Position numbers and translations under genes: made by a program
Part shown: positions 11,916-24,502 of the stretch, in pieces
Numbering within the stretch: the first letter of the stretch is position 1
How the letters are laid out: every line of letters starts with the position of its first letter
From: Cryptomeria japonica
Taxonomy: Eukaryota; Streptophyta; Pinopsida; Cupressales; Cupressaceae
DNA length: 64,000 nucleotides
Assembly (NCBI RefSeq): GCF_030272615.1
Contig: NC_081405.1
Location: forward strand, 23,637,772-23,701,771
Reading direction: 5' to 3'
The notes under the pieces: model-generated
Told to the model about the DNA's origin: nothing
Databases searched by the model: none
Seen by the model: the letters and a program-made list of their open reading frames with translations, nothing else

Positions 11916-13070
11916 TATTAATATCTATACTATTCACAGGGCTCATTTTAATGAGCTAATTTATCACTTCAACTTTTACTGCTTTTCTAAAGATGGCTTT
12001 TGCAATATGAGTTGACTTGCATGGGAAGCCATCACTATTGCCATTATAAGGCCCAAGTGGTGTCTTTTTGGGAATTCTACTCTTTTCTTCAAATAAAACT
12101 AGTCACGGTGAAAAAATGGATACTCTAATTATATTGGTTATTGCTTAGCATCAAATGACATTTCTAGGTCAAATTACTAATCAACACTTGAATGTACCAT
12201 TTCTCGCTCCAAACGACCTCATGGTGGAGGTGATAAAGATGATATTTGGCATGAAGTTCATGAATGCAAAGGATTCTTACCATACTAGCACACATATTTC
12301 TTCATGGTTCGTAGCCTCTGTCTTAAAATTGGGGGAGTTGAAGGGTCACATGTTGGAGTTAGTGAGCATGTTGGTTAAAGTAAATTTCTTTGGTGACCTA
12401 AAGCTTGTGTAGGATGCAACATGTTTATGGGTGGGCATTCCCATCCCAATGGGCATAGCCTGCTTTCTCAACCATGGCCTCTTTGTGGCGTGGCATTCCT
12501 TTTTGGGTAAATTTCAAAGTCATTATCATTCTTGACCACCACTGGTAGCCGATTGAGGGTTGTGCCTTTTAAAGATTACTAAGATTTAGCCTGCCTTGGG
12601 TACGAAATGGATGATGGTCTTCATGAAGAAAGATGTCAAAGATAAACACCTTGAGAAGTAAGTACGTGAAAAGTCTTTAGAGGATGAAGAATGACTCCTT
12701 TGTTGTTTCGCAAAAAAAATTATTTTGTCTAGTCATGGTTTATTGTTTATAGTTTATAGGTTTCTCGTTTGTATGTAAATTCATTTTCTATTATTTTTAT
12801 AGGTTCTATTCAAGTGATCACATTTTGCGGAATGTTGGGTGTCATTGTCTAACAACTCATCTGAGGAACTATGTTTTATTTGGCTTCTCAACCTTAACGA
12901 CTATAATATGTACAAACTTTAAAAAATATTACTATAAATCTCATGCTTATTTATCAAAACAATATATATATATATATATATATAATTAATATCTAATATA
13001 TAATTTAGTATTTAAAACTTCAAATTCAAATTATTAATAAGCTATAAAAAATAATAATATATATATATAT
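11916..13070. other. Unassigned AT-rich stretch with TA microsatellite
   Basis: No supported gene. An 85-codon ORF at 12155-12412 has no recognisable motif. A (TA)n tract lies at 12962-12984 and a second (AT)n run at about 13058-13071. It may contain more of the decayed LINE, but I cannot show it. Confidence 0.4.
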
Positions 13071-13300
13071 AGTAGGCCAAGGGCCGAAAGAATTTTATTA
13101 ATATAAAATATTTTACATCTCGGTTCAGTGTGGGCACTGGTAGGAAAGAACCGAGGCAAGAAAACCTCCAGTCTAGCCCAAGTAAGATTGACTTCCTAGA
13201 AAAATATACAGAATCCTTTGATGGTATTTCTACCTTACATTGCTTGGCAATTTTGTCGTTAAAATAAAAATCTTAAAAAATTATACAAATGCTGTGGAAT
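13071..13300 (-). mobile_element. Possible LINE 3' end in reverse orientation
   Basis: Read on the minus strand, the block ends tattaataaaattctttcg, followed by ggcc-rich sequence and then a TA-rich simple repeat. That style of terminus is common for plant L1-type elements. No coding domain supports it, so this is a weak call. Confidence 0.25.
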
Positions 13301-14749
13301 TTTGAAAGTTCTGGAAGCATATTTTCGCTTTCTAATTTTGATCCTAGGGTGTGGCTTAAAAGATTCGATCATTGCTTCATGGTATCCTTGCCCTGCAAAA
13401 TAGACCTACCACCCCCAAAACACAAAACCATGCACTCGAAAATCTGCCATACATCTTAAATTAACATGTCAGCATATGTTAGTTCGAGATTAAGCAACAC
13501 TTTGGTGAATAAAGGAAATTGGACCGCCCTAGTATAGTGGATGATATAGTGATAATCATAAAATGCTCCAATCGGGCATTTTAATTCTAGAGTTTATCCC
13601 AAGACAAATTTTAGGAGAATTATAAAATTTAGAATATGATTCATAGACCACTCGTCCACAAAATGATAGATATAGAGCATATAACTACATATGAATATAA
13701 TCCTTGTATTTCATCTATCATAAGTTACCCCATCTATACAATTCTTAGTTTTAAACCAACGAAATGTCATTCCTACATTTAATAGCAGTTCGACTATTAA
13801 GAAAACATTAGTACGGCCTGGAAACCATAGTTGTCTATACTGCCTAATCAGAATTGAAATTGAAGCAGACACAACCAAAAAATAAGACCCGAACGAAGCA
13901 TGTTTTGCCCATATTAGTCAGTGGACCCCAACAAATCGAAAAACCCATACTAAGTCTAGATAATAGAGACTAATAGATTAAAAAGACCTCTGAAGCAACT
14001 ATACTATAACCTAGACTGCACCGAAGTAAAGAGTAATATAGCATAATAACAACCTACAGGGTGGTAGAATCTGAATGTCACAAGATCGAGCAAAATTTTG
14101 GGTCCTCAAGAGGACAAAGCGACGAGAGTTATTCCTCTTGTCCTTGGGAGTGTGGGATTACAGGCCCCCCATCCAGCTCAATACCCTGTAGTTTCAGGTA
14201 ATCCTCAAACCAGGAGTCCTTGCTTGGAGCGCAAAGGTGAAAAAGGCAAAAGAGGAACTCAAGGCTCCTACGAATTTTCATTTATAATATTTATTATTAA
14301 AATATATATTAATTTTTAATATTTTTAAAAATAAAACACACATGTTTTCTAATTGATTGTCAATGATTGTTGTAAAGAATACTAATTACAATAATCAACA
14401 TATTAATAACTGCTTAAGCTCAGTGATTGGAATAATATCACCACCCCCATAACCAAAAAGCAACCCAAATAACTTTGATCTCTGCAATTTTTTCTTAAAA
14501 TATAGCTCCGTCACTGTATAAGATCCGAAATGGCTAACCAGCTGACAAGATGGCCCTATCCTTCTTTATTAGTTCCTACCACAGGCAAGAATAATAATGC
14601 ATTCACCCAAATTTATTAAATGTAAAAGCATCAACCAATCATAATCAATAATTAAAATAGCTTGACCAACTTTTCTAATGTTTATATTTTTTCCAAATTT
14701 ATTATAAAGTATATAAATTGATTTATCTATTATTCTATTGGATAATAAT
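13301..14749. other. Unassigned DNA left of element B
   Basis: No supported gene. The ORF at 14098-14319 looks fortuitous. A 76-bp block at 14617-14692 recurs in the same orientation just right of element B (57625-57700). Confidence 0.4.
14617..14692 (+). repeat. Flank repeat, left copy
   Basis: Starts taaatgtaaaagcatcaacc and continues through a run ending in taatgttt. The same text with several differences lies at 57625-57700. The copies sit about 57 bp left and 40 bp right of element B's ends, so they were a close direct repeat before B inserted. Confidence 0.75.
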
Positions 14750-16204
14750 TGTAGTCACATAAATCTGTCCATTTTAATTAAATGAATATTTCGTATTTAT
14801 TTGATTAAAAATCCACTAGCCATCAATTAATTAAATTAATATTTAATTAATTCATCTTCAAACATTCTCCTATTAATTAAATAAATTATTCAATTTATTT
14901 TAATTAATTCATTTAACCAAATTCACACTCAATTAAATGAATAAATTCTATTTATTTAATTAAATCCCTCTTTTCCTCTTTTAAATAAATTAAATAAAAC
15001 ATTTATTTAAATCATCAAATCCCCCCCCCCCCTTGCATTTTCCTACAAATGCAACTTGCAACCACAAATTGAAATAAATTAATTTTATTTTAATTAAAAT
15101 CCCATTTTCTCTCACCCACCAAATCCACTTGCACTCCTAAACCCCCTTCTAGATTCTTCTAAACCCTTCCTAATTAACCTAATCCATCCCCTAATTATTG
15201 TCGCATTCTTAAGCAACTTGGAGTCACTTCTCAAAGAATTCAAAGCCTTTAAAGAGCATTTAATGCTTTGTGTGTTCAACAAATTATCCCCTAAAATCTT
15301 CCAAACCACTAATGGCTTTTACATGACCATTTATGGTTAATTCCACTTGCACCCATGGTTAGGGACTTTGATCCCTAACTTAACCCTCATATGACTCATG
15401 TGTCTCCTCAAGCATTTATTGCTTTGACCATGGTTATCCCTTTTACCTTTGCACGAGAGTTTATCCATTGGATAAAAGCTTTATTCTTTGAATAAAGAAT
15501 TTATTCACTCGACCCAACCTTGACCTTAACTCCCAAGTTAACCTTCAGATCATGTCAAGCATTTAATGCTTATTCCCTCTCCTCTCAACCTATCTCATAT
15601 TGACACTTGTCATCCTGGGATTGGGTTGAAAGCCATCACATAGATTGAATATCATTCAATCCTGACCCTTGTTGAAATTACTCAATCTCAACCATCCATT
15701 GCTCCATTTTTCTTATAAATAGAGCTCATTTCTTCATAATCCGGATCTTGAAAACTTGTATGCATTTAATCTATAGTGAATTTTAGAGAGCATTTAACAT
15801 TTACATTTACTCTTTTGGATTAAAATCAACACTAGACTAGATAATAATCTCATTTCTAGCTTGTTCATACTTGCATAGCATTTAGAGTAATCATCTACAA
15901 TCTTGAACCTCCATAAGCATCCATAGTGCAAAAAGCTACTGAGAGCTGCACTAATTTGGAACTTGGAGAGGAGAGGAACAAAGGAGAAAGAGCTAAGAGC
16001 ATGTTAGAAGGCATTTGGAGATGCCTTGTGATATTTGTTTCCCTAGTTAAATACTTTAGCATGTTTTTAGTGTCTCTTTTGATATGCCTGCATAGATTAG
16101 TTTTTGGTTGAATAACACTAACTGTGATCATTGTTTCATATTGTTTTTGTGTGTTATTCCACCACAGGCTTTAATCTAACACTTGTCCATTTGGCAGAGC
16201 ATCA
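14750..16204 (+). repeat. 5' LTR of element B
   Basis: Starts tgtagtcacataaatctgtc and ends gagcatca. The AT-rich first 300 bp is made of near-palindromic attaattaaat and atttatttaa words. A poly-C run lies at about 15026. A TATA-like tataaata is at 15714-15721, a plausible U3 promoter for the element RNA. Aligns with 56133-57585. Confidence 0.92.
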
Positions 16205-16226
16205 TTTGATGAACTTGATGTGAATC
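16205..16226 (+). promoter_or_regulatory. Primer-binding site of element B
   Basis: Reads tttgatgaacttgatgtgaa directly after the LTR, a decayed form of D's tttggtgaacccgacgtg. Differences are mostly of the C-to-T and G-to-A kind. Confidence 0.65.
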
Positions 16227-18095
16227 CAACACCCAACAAAATTTTTTTGTTACAAAAACTAACTTTTTTGACTGTTTAGCTTGACACACAGGTCGCGCTC
16301 TGGTGCTTTTGCTCTCGTTTTAGCGCTATTGCAATTTGATATTCTAGCGCTATTGTATTTACAATAGCACTATTATCCATATATTAGCGCGTTTGAGTCT
16401 CAAGTAGCGCGTTTGTCCATGTTTTAGCGCACTTGTTTTAGCTATTAAATTTTTTAGTTTAGCGCTTTTGTCCACATTTTAGCGTGTTTGTGTTAAGAAG
16501 CACTTCTATTTTCACACAGAGTGGCGCTATTGTAACAGGACATTGTAAAAAAGACCATGTAATCAATAAAGTAAATTTTCTTAGGCTTGTAAAAGCCCAC
16601 CATATAGTCGGATTTTACTAACTTTTTGCTTCATGTGCAGGTTTTAAACTAACCCCGTTTGTTACTTAAAATCAAAAACTTTCATTTGGTGCTCTAAAAC
16701 TCAACAACACAAATTTCATTCCTTGCAAGTTAGGATCCATTTTATTTTGGTGCTCTAAAAACTCAACAACACAAATTTGCTTTCATTGCAAGTTAGGGAT
16801 ACACTTTATTTTGGTGCTTAAAACAAAACAAGGCAAATTTTTCTTTCTTGCATCAAACTTAAAAATCACAATCCACACTTCAATTTTTGGGCAAGTAAAA
16901 AAAACAATCAATTTGTGTCACTCTTTGTTGCAAAACAATTTTACTTCACGCAAACGTGTTTTTCATTAAGTTGACCAAGATTCCAAATTCTAGTTTACTT
17001 AAACATATTGCCTTTGAAGTAAAAAGAACATCATGGTTGTTAGAGCAACATCTCCAATTAGATAGAAAATCATTTACAATGACAAGTTAAAAGGAACAAG
17101 TGTATTTCGTGTTTGGCACACTTGTGCAAAAGAGTTAGTCGAGTGGTCCTACTTCTAACACACACTATCCTCTCCCTTGGCTTTCGTGGTCCTAGGTGCA
17201 AGAGAAAAGTGTTAGTAACACTCAAGTTTTATCTTTTTAAGAGAGGCCTGCCAAGAGATCGATCACTCTTGAGAATGACCTCGTGCAGTAAATCCTTCAA
17301 GCTGCTATAGAAATCAGGTGAGAGCAAAAGTTGTAGCCTTGGGTATAGTTGTTCCTACAGTGTAACTTGCCGAAAGGACAAATGGGCCCCACCACAAGTT
17401 ACAAGGCTCTTAAGTGAGTCACTGCAGAATGAACTTATGTCCAAAACAATCAAAAATTACTAAACACTTTTAAGTAGTAGCCCACCCATTCTATTGATTG
17501 AGGATATTTGTGATAAATTCAATGCAAGAGCATAGAAGGTTTTTCTCCCAAGATACTCACCGTACATATTTCCTTGAGTAGAAACATAGCTTTTTGAAAA
17601 GTCACTTGTGGCTTGATGAAAGTGATGACTCCCCCATCATAGAGATCATCTATTTGTTATGGTCATGCAAGACTTAGTATATCACATCCTTACCTGCCAT
17701 GGCAGGATTCATAAGGTATGTAATACCAAAGTCGAAGAAATATCAAGATGTGGGCTGAAATTATCGCAATTGGCCATTTGACCTTAGCGATAAAGAGTGT
17801 TTGAAGTGTTTTCATTTTAGTCAAGGCCAAGTGCAAATTGAGCCGGCTTCAGGCTTTGGAAAAACACCTAAAAAAAATTTAAAGGAAAGGATCATAAAAA
17901 GTTCAAAAGATTGGGTTGATCTAAACCCACACCTATTTGTGCCTTTTGAGGCAACATTCTTGTTTTTGTGTGCTTCCTTTGTTTTCTTGTCAAAAGAAAC
18001 ATCATAAAATCCAAAAATCCAAAATAAGTATTCATCCAACACAAACATTTACAAAAGATCAAAAACAAAGAGCAACAACAAAAATATCAAACTAT
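16227..18095 (+). other. Leader of element B with agcgc motif array
   Basis: No gene is supported before 18096. About 16290-16540 holds roughly a dozen copies of a motif like tagcgctattgt or agcgcttttgtcc. The block at 17100-17660 is closely matched by D's leader at 27320-27860, so it is an element feature and not host DNA. Small ORFs in it are not conserved as protein. Confidence 0.55.
16290..16540 (+). repeat. Array of (t)agcgc(t)attgt motifs in leader of B
   Basis: Repeated words include tagcgctattg (twice), tagcgcgtttg, tagcgcacttgt, tagcgcttttgtcc, tagcgtgtttg and ggcgctattgt, spaced about 20-30 bp. The D leader has only decayed versions at about 26575-26655. A matching array in mostly reverse orientation lies before the 3' LTR of B (55290-55570). 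Confidence 0.75.
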
Positions 18096-18479
18096 ATGAC
18101 CATTCTTCACATCTTGAGAAAGAAGAATCTTCATCAACACATCAACTTGAAGAGAAGGCCATTGAGCTCAGAGACTTTAATCAAAAGGAAGAAATTATTC
18201 TATCTAAATAGAAAAATCTTTGTCTCTCATAGATCCTTCTTACATCACATGTGTCTTTATCTTCAAGGAAAATCAAACGAATTTGATCAAGAGTCATTGA
18301 ACCGCAGAGCATTTATGCAATATCGAGCTCTGAGTTATCACAAAAACAAAGGAGGCAAAATCAATCCTAATTTCTTTCCTGACATTTGTATCACATATAA
18401 CGTAGCTGGGGAAGAACCACCAACCCCCGAGAGGGAAGAAGAAGAGTTTGTTCCTTATGTAACACGAAGATTTTATTGA
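18096..18479 (+). CDS. Unrecognised 127-codon ORF upstream of gag in element B
   Basis: Begins MTILHILRKKNLHQH and ends PYVTRRFY. It has exactly the length of the ORF at 28310-28693 in element D, with no gaps and about 80% identity by eye. The ORF is open upstream to 17937, but similarity to D starts at this ATG, so I chose it. It is basic in the first half, contains a conserved AFMQYRALSYHKN block and a PPTPERE block near the end, and has no motif I know. Extra ORFs before gag are known in Tat/Ogre-lineage elements. Whether this one is related to those is unknown. Confidence 0.6.
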   Translation: MTILHILRKKNLHQHINLKRRPLSSETLIKRKKLFYLNRKIFVSHRSFLHHMCLYLQGKSNEFDQESLNRRAFMQYRALSYHKNKGGKINPNFFPDICITYNVAGEEPPTPEREEEEFVPYVTRRFY

Positions 18480-18917
18480 AGTTCACTTTTCATCCATTAT
18501 CATATTCAAATATCATCAATCCATTCCAACTCTCAACACATCAAGAGGCTTTTGTCCTAAAGTTCTATTTTCAAAATTGCTTGAATCAAACACAAACACA
18601 TCACTTTTTAGAGTGTCTCTACATCTAGGATAAACTCATCATAAGAGGCATTTCTACGCAAGTTAAAACTAGTCTATGAGTGCATCCTCTCATTACTAGG
18701 TAGTTGAGTTTGTAACACATCTCAGATCTCTCTAAACCTTATCACATCAAAATTTGTCAAATCAAACACAACACGCAATTCAAGAAAGGACTTTGGTAGC
18801 ATCTACCTTTAGTGCTAGGGATTCGTATGCAAAGCATTTCTCCAAACCTTAATCTTTCATTCCATCAACAACTCATCATCATTTTCATCAAACTTCAACA
18901 AAAAACTTATAAACAAA
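18480..18917 (+). other. Spacer between upstream ORF and gag of B
   Basis: No gene. The matching D spacer is 28694-29145. Both end in a run of short aac and atc words before an aacaaaATGGCT gag start context. Confidence 0.5.
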
Positions 18918-20150
18918 ATGGCTCATACCAGATCAAGATCTAGACAACAAGAAATTGAAGAGGAAGAGGAGGAAAATATCAATGAGTTCCAAGAAGCCCT
19001 TGGAGGAAATATAAATGATGAAAATCCAGGCACTCCTACTCCAGCGGTAATAGAAAGGGCACAACACAACCCTCTCTTTAATAGAATTTTTGATGAAATA
19101 CTCAGGAGCAATACTGATGCTCACTTTTTAAGACTTGCTCATGAAGGGGCTAAATTACCCTCTGACTTTGATGTTGCTCAACTAAGACAAGCATCAGAAC
19201 GTCAAAGTCGTAATGAGGATGAAAGAGGTAGAGAACACATCAGATACAACCTTCATCAAGGTAATCCCCCACCTCCTCCTCCTTCGAATGACATAGAAAT
19301 ATTACGACAACAAGTTGAGAATCTCGCCCAACAACTTCATAGTGGTGTAAAAACTAATCAATTTTCACTCAATGACATTTGTCCCTATCCCTTTGATAGG
19401 AATCTTCATATGCCACCTTTTCCACGAGGGTTTGAAACACCCAAGTTTGAAAAATATAGAGGAAAAGGAGATCCTCGTGATCATGTTAGAGAATTCCATT
19501 CAACTTGCCTCAAAGTGGCATATGAGGATACTTACCTAATGCGACTTTTTCCCCAAAGCTTGGGAGGAACAACCACATCATGGTTTTCCCAATTACCAGG
19601 TGGCATTAGGACCTTCGAAGAGCTAGTCCAGAAGTTCCTGGCACATTAATCACACAACATTGAATGTGATATCACAATGGTTGATCTATGTAACACTAAA
19701 CAAAAACCAGGTGAGCTATTTTCAGTCTTTCTGCAACGATGGCGCCAAATGTCTAGCAAACGTTCTCTTCAGTTACCTGAACAAGAACTAGTGGAAATAT
19801 TTATTTCCAACTCAAATGACGAAATGGAATTTCACCTAGATGTAAAAGACACACTCTTTCAATGACATGATCACCAAAGGCTTAAAATGTGAGCGGGCTC
19901 TCATCAAAAAAGGGCTTATCAAGATATATAATGAGCCAAAGGATGGCCCTCGCCCACACTTCAATAGTGACAAGCCTAACTTCTGGAACAAAAACAAAAA
20001 TATTGTCAATGACGGGGTTGTGGATGCAAGAACTATCAAAAGTGCACAACCCGTGGTTCGATTTGCAGGACATAACCCCCCACCCATGAATAACACAGTT
20101 GCTCCTCCAAATCAAGGATGCACTACATCTCAAGACGAACCCAGATAGCA
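18918..20150 (+). pseudogene. Gag of element B
   Basis: Starts MAHTRSRSRQQEIE, then an acidic stretch, a proline run (PPPPPP), the block NDICPYPFDRNLHMPPFPRG, KFEKYRGKGDPRDHVREF and LFPQSLGGTTTSWFSQLPGG, all in the same order as D. Family role: capsid/nucleocapsid protein. It is broken. Confidence 0.85.
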
Positions 20151-21743
20151 TCAGCAAAATTTTAAACCAAAGAGAACATACACTCCCTTAGGGGAACCCA
20201 TCGAAATAGTGTTACATCAATTGGTTTCTCAAAATCTGGTTACCTTACCCAAAACATCAAATTATGAACCTCAAGTCAAACCTTCATGGTGGAGGGATAC
20301 CGAACATTGTGATTTCTATCAAGGGAAAGGGCATAAGACAAGCAATTGTCACAGATGGAAAGATCTTATTCAGGATCTTATTGACTGAGGTGAAATTGAA
20401 ATCGAAGGACATGACCCAAAGACAACAAACAATGATCATCTCATGTTTAAAAATCCACTTTCATCACATGATCAAAGGGGTCCTTCCACTTCAGGGAGAA
20501 ACACAAAAACTACTGATTATACGCAAGCCACGTATAATTACACTATGAATCATCTATACGATGCCGATGAACAAATTGCAACTATTACCATAAAAAATCC
20601 CAACTCCACTTGCAATGTTGTTACACGTCGCAGCAAGATTACCATGAAAAGAAGCTCCACAAGGCACCCCATCTATCCCAAAGCAGTATAACCTTGTGGA
20701 CCAATTAGACAAAACGCCCGCACTAATATCTATCTTAGAGCTATTGGGCCTATCTCCATCCCATAAAACAATCTTGGATCATGCTCTCCAAGAGGCGTCA
20801 GTCCCTGCAAACCTAAATATAGATCAGTTCCAAGCCATGGTTGGAAATCTAAGGTCATCACCTTGTCTCACTTTCTCTGAAAGTGACAACACATCCTTCC
20901 AGCAACCTCATAACGCCTCACTCCACATTGAAGGGTTTATCAACCAACATAGGATCAAGTGAGTCTTGATCAACAATGGAACAAGCCTGAATATCTGTAC
21001 TCTACAATTAGTCACAACTTTGGGATATGCAATCGAATCAATAGATCCCCACAAGAATATCACAATCAAATCCTATGATGATGCAGAGCGTTCATCCAAA
21101 GGAGCTGTTGTGCTACCAATCCAAGTGGGCCCTATGGTGAAACACATCATCTGTCAAGTTCTGGACCTTCCTTTGCCATACAATTTATTGTTAGGAAGAC
21201 CTTGGATACACGCCATGCAAGCCGTTCCATCCACCTACCATCAGTGTGTCAAGTTTCCGCATAATGGTGTAGAGATCACAATCCTGGGAGATGCAAACCC
21301 CTTTGCATATTGTCATAATATTAGTCATCAACCAGAAATTACCGTTCCTAACAATAGAGAAGCCATCTCCTCCACATCATACATAAGTCTAGCCTCTCTT
21401 GTCAGTTCAAACACCACTATACCCAATAAAGAGAAGCTCAAGATGAAAATAGCAAAGGAAGGTCCTGGGGAATATAATTTGAGACAACTCTTTTGTGTGG
21501 AACAAATGCCTACTTCTCCTAGAACTCACGGTAAACCTCAATAGTTACTTCAAAAACCACTGATCAAGCCAACATGTACATTGACGCCATTCATTCTTGG
21601 AAAGAGTCAAGTAGAAGAAACTAGAGATGAGGACTTAGCAGAATGGATCTATAAAGATCCTATCACCACAAAAATCCCACAAGCTAAGCTTCCCGTAGAT
21701 CAGTATGGCAAAGGCCTTCTCATTATGCAAAGAATGGGTTATG
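20151..21743 (+). pseudogene. Element B: knuckle and protease part of pol
   Basis: Matches D's 30400-31965 in order: the TYTPLGEPIE block, a degenerate knuckle, the NLNIDQFQAMVGNL block, the retropepsin region with SYDDAERSSKGAVVLP and NLLLGRPWIHAMQ, and the GPGEYNLRQLF linker. It ends where element C begins, at the ttatg target duplication (21739-21743), inside the G-patch-like segment. Broken. Confidence 0.85.
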
Positions 21744-23309
21744 TGTTGGCATTATAACAGACAAGAACAAGGTTGGCATTCCAATTACAATGAGAGATTG
21801 TTGGCATTTCAATAAGGATATTGAGAAGGTTGTTGATGATTATGGATATAACTGATTAAAGATGTTTTACTATCTTGATATTATTATTTTGTCATTGATA
21901 TCAAGAAATTGATTTTCTAATTCAGTATGATGTTGCCATATCTTAAGAAGTGTAATTTGATGAGTATAAAGATGTCGGTAAAAGACACAAAGAATATGAT
22001 GAATAAGGGGATAAGTTATTCAATGGGCAACTATTACTGAGTCAGACAATGATGAGATCATGATGTTTAGATTGTTTTGATATCCTACATATGTCATTGT
22101 TTGAAAGGTTAATACTATACTATGTTACCGAGCAAAGAACCTAGTCGGTAAACCCTAAGGAACCTAGTCGATAAAACCCTAAGGTTATCGCTATCGGTTA
22201 ATGAAGGCAAAATGTCTACCGAATGAAGCTTAGTATTCACCGAGTTGTTACCGAGTTACAACCAAGCTATAACATAATGCATTAAATGTTTACATGTGAT
22301 ATTTAATGAAGGAAGCTAATGAGTTGGAGCGGATTAAATGATTGGTAAGCTGTGTATGAAGATTGTTAAAGAATCTATGGTAAAGAAAGATTGGCAGGAA
22401 GATCTACAGCTCAGATTGAACCGCAATACCCTAACACAAGTTCCAAGGTGAAAATGCAAGTTCCAAGGCGGGGTAAAATGTTTTTAGATCGAAGGATACA
22501 TTGAACTTGGACAAGAGTGAAGATTTGATGGCTATGATTGATCATGGAAAATGTGATCAAGGAGATTAAGCAGTTGGAAGATTGTTTATAAATAGGAAAC
22601 TGTTGATAAATAATGTATATGGGCAAGTGTATGCATAGTGATGCTACATAGTGATTACCGATCATAGAAGCTTGAAGACCTGTTAGAATAACAGAGTATG
22701 GAAGCCTAGCAGATAGACAAGATTAGTTCTATGTCTAGATTGTATTGAACAAATAGGAATCTGCTTTAGCATTTTTAGATGTGAAGTTGCAGACATATTT
22801 TTATTGCTGTTATTTTGAGAAGTAGCACAAAATCTCTTAACCAAATGGACTTAATAGTCTTATTTGTAAAATCCTCTAGCAAGGTGACATTTTTATTGAG
22901 TGTTTGAAATCCTTTAACAAGGTCACTTCTAACAAGGTGAAGATCCTAACAGATCTGAGGGAAATCCCTTAACCGAGTCACATCTAGCAATGTGTTTGTA
23001 ATCTTTAACAGGATTTGCTTTTAACCGAGCATACTCTAGAAGAGTATATTTCTTAGTGGGTCCGAAATCCCACAATGGTTTTTCCCTATTTGGGTTTCCA
23101 CGTTAAATTTGGTGTTATGAGGTTTATATTGTTCATATGCTTTTGAGTTTGCATGTTTGACAGTTTTGGTTATATGACTGATATATATGTTATCGAGGTT
23201 GAATCTAATGTTTTTATGGATGATTAAGTTTGTATGATTCACCCCCCCCCCCCCCCTCTCATCTTGTTGGCTATTGGATCTGTACTTATATTAAGTATCA
23301 GAACTATCA
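21744..23309 (+). repeat. 5' LTR of element C
   Basis: Starts tgttggcattataacagaca and ends cagaactatca. It carries many short ccgag/tcggta words around 22120-22270 and a poly-C run at about 23241. Partner is 44373-45933. Confidence 0.93.
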
Positions 23310-23325
23310 ATTGGTATCATAGCTT
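23310..23325 (+). promoter_or_regulatory. Primer-binding site of element C
   Basis: Reads attggtatcatagctt just after the LTR. It fits the usual copia site tggtatcagagc, complementary to the 3' end of plant initiator tRNA-Met. Confidence 0.8.
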
Positions 23326-23372
23326 GGACTCCGGAAGGAAAGTTTAAAGGCACTTGAGTTAAAGATCCAAAG

Positions 23373-24502
23373 ATGTATAAGAGGAATGCACTGAAGCTGA
23401 ATAAGTCAAGTTTCTCTACATGGCAGAAAAGGATGAAACTGTATCTATCAAGAATTGGAGAATATGTTGTCTACTATTTGGAGAATGATTTTGTCACACC
23501 GAGCACCTACCCATTGACTATGGAAGAGATAAAGGCAAAGCAAGAACATATTCAAGCAATGATTGAAATAACATCTGCATTGACCGACTCAGAGTTTAAT
23601 GATCTAGAAGGATGTATTGATGCAAAGGCAATGTGGACTAAGCTCATATCTGTATATGGAGGAGATGAACATGTTCAAAGAGCAAAAGTGGATAGTTTAA
23701 GAGGACAACTTGAATCTATGAGGATGAATAAAGATGAGAACATAATCCAGTACAGTACAAGACTAAAGGAGATTGTCAATCAAATCAAAGGAGTAGGTGG
23801 AACTATTGAAGAGAAATATATAACAAGTAAGTTGTTAAGAACCCTTCTACCAGCCTATGCAATCTGAGTCTCTGCAATCAATGAATTGAGGTCTGTACCC
23901 AATATGCCAGTTTCTTTAGATGCTACTATTGGTAAACTACATGCATTTGAGTTAAGTAACTTTGATAACAGTGGGTCATCGGTAAATAAAGTTGAATCTA
24001 CATTCAGTTCTTTTCATATTGATGAAATTGATGATTACAATGATAGAAAGTATAAGTACTCTGAAGGGAATCACAGTGGAGCAAGTGAAAGATTTCTCAA
24101 AAACATGGAGGAGGTACACAAACTGTATGAGGAAATCAGAAAGCAAGAAGAGTTTGAAGCACTATTAGCCAGAAGGCTACCGAGAGGAAAAGGTAAGTAT
24201 AAAGGAAAGCTACCTTTAAAATGTTTCAATTGTGATAAGATAGGACATATGGCTTCTAACTGTCCCGACAAAGAATCTAGTGAAAAGAGAGATCACCGAG
24301 ATGACAAATAGAAAGATAATCATTATAGAGGACACTGAGACTTCAAGAGAAGAGATAAAAAGACATGCCTAATAGCTGATGAGGAATCTAATGATGATAA
24401 ATTAGATGAAACTGATACAGAGGAAGTTGTTTATGTGGCTATCAAAGATGAATCGGATGAAGAAAGGTATGAAGAAAAAGCTTTAATATCTCATATAAAT
24501 AC
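23373..24502 (+). pseudogene. Copia gag of element C
   Basis: Starts MYKRNALKLNKSSFSTWQKR, a UBN2-type copia gag. Further words are DAKAMWTKLISVYGG and VDSLRGQLESMRM, then a CCHC knuckle (CFNCDKIGHMASNC, about 24222-24264). An acidic stretch follows up to the D insertion, at the aatac duplication 24498-24502. In life it packages the element RNA. Broken. Confidence 0.85.

Noticed and set aside
11605-11946. 113-codon minus-strand ORF
   Set aside because: Antisense of the LINE remnant; the plus strand carries the recognisable FWDDFWEG signature.
12155-12412. 85-codon ORF
   Set aside because: No motif, no context, and a length expected by chance.
23241-23257. Long poly-C run as an assembly gap or structural element
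   Set aside because: It sits in the copia LTR and is matched by a shorter C-run in the partner LTR, so ordinary homopolymer length change explains it.
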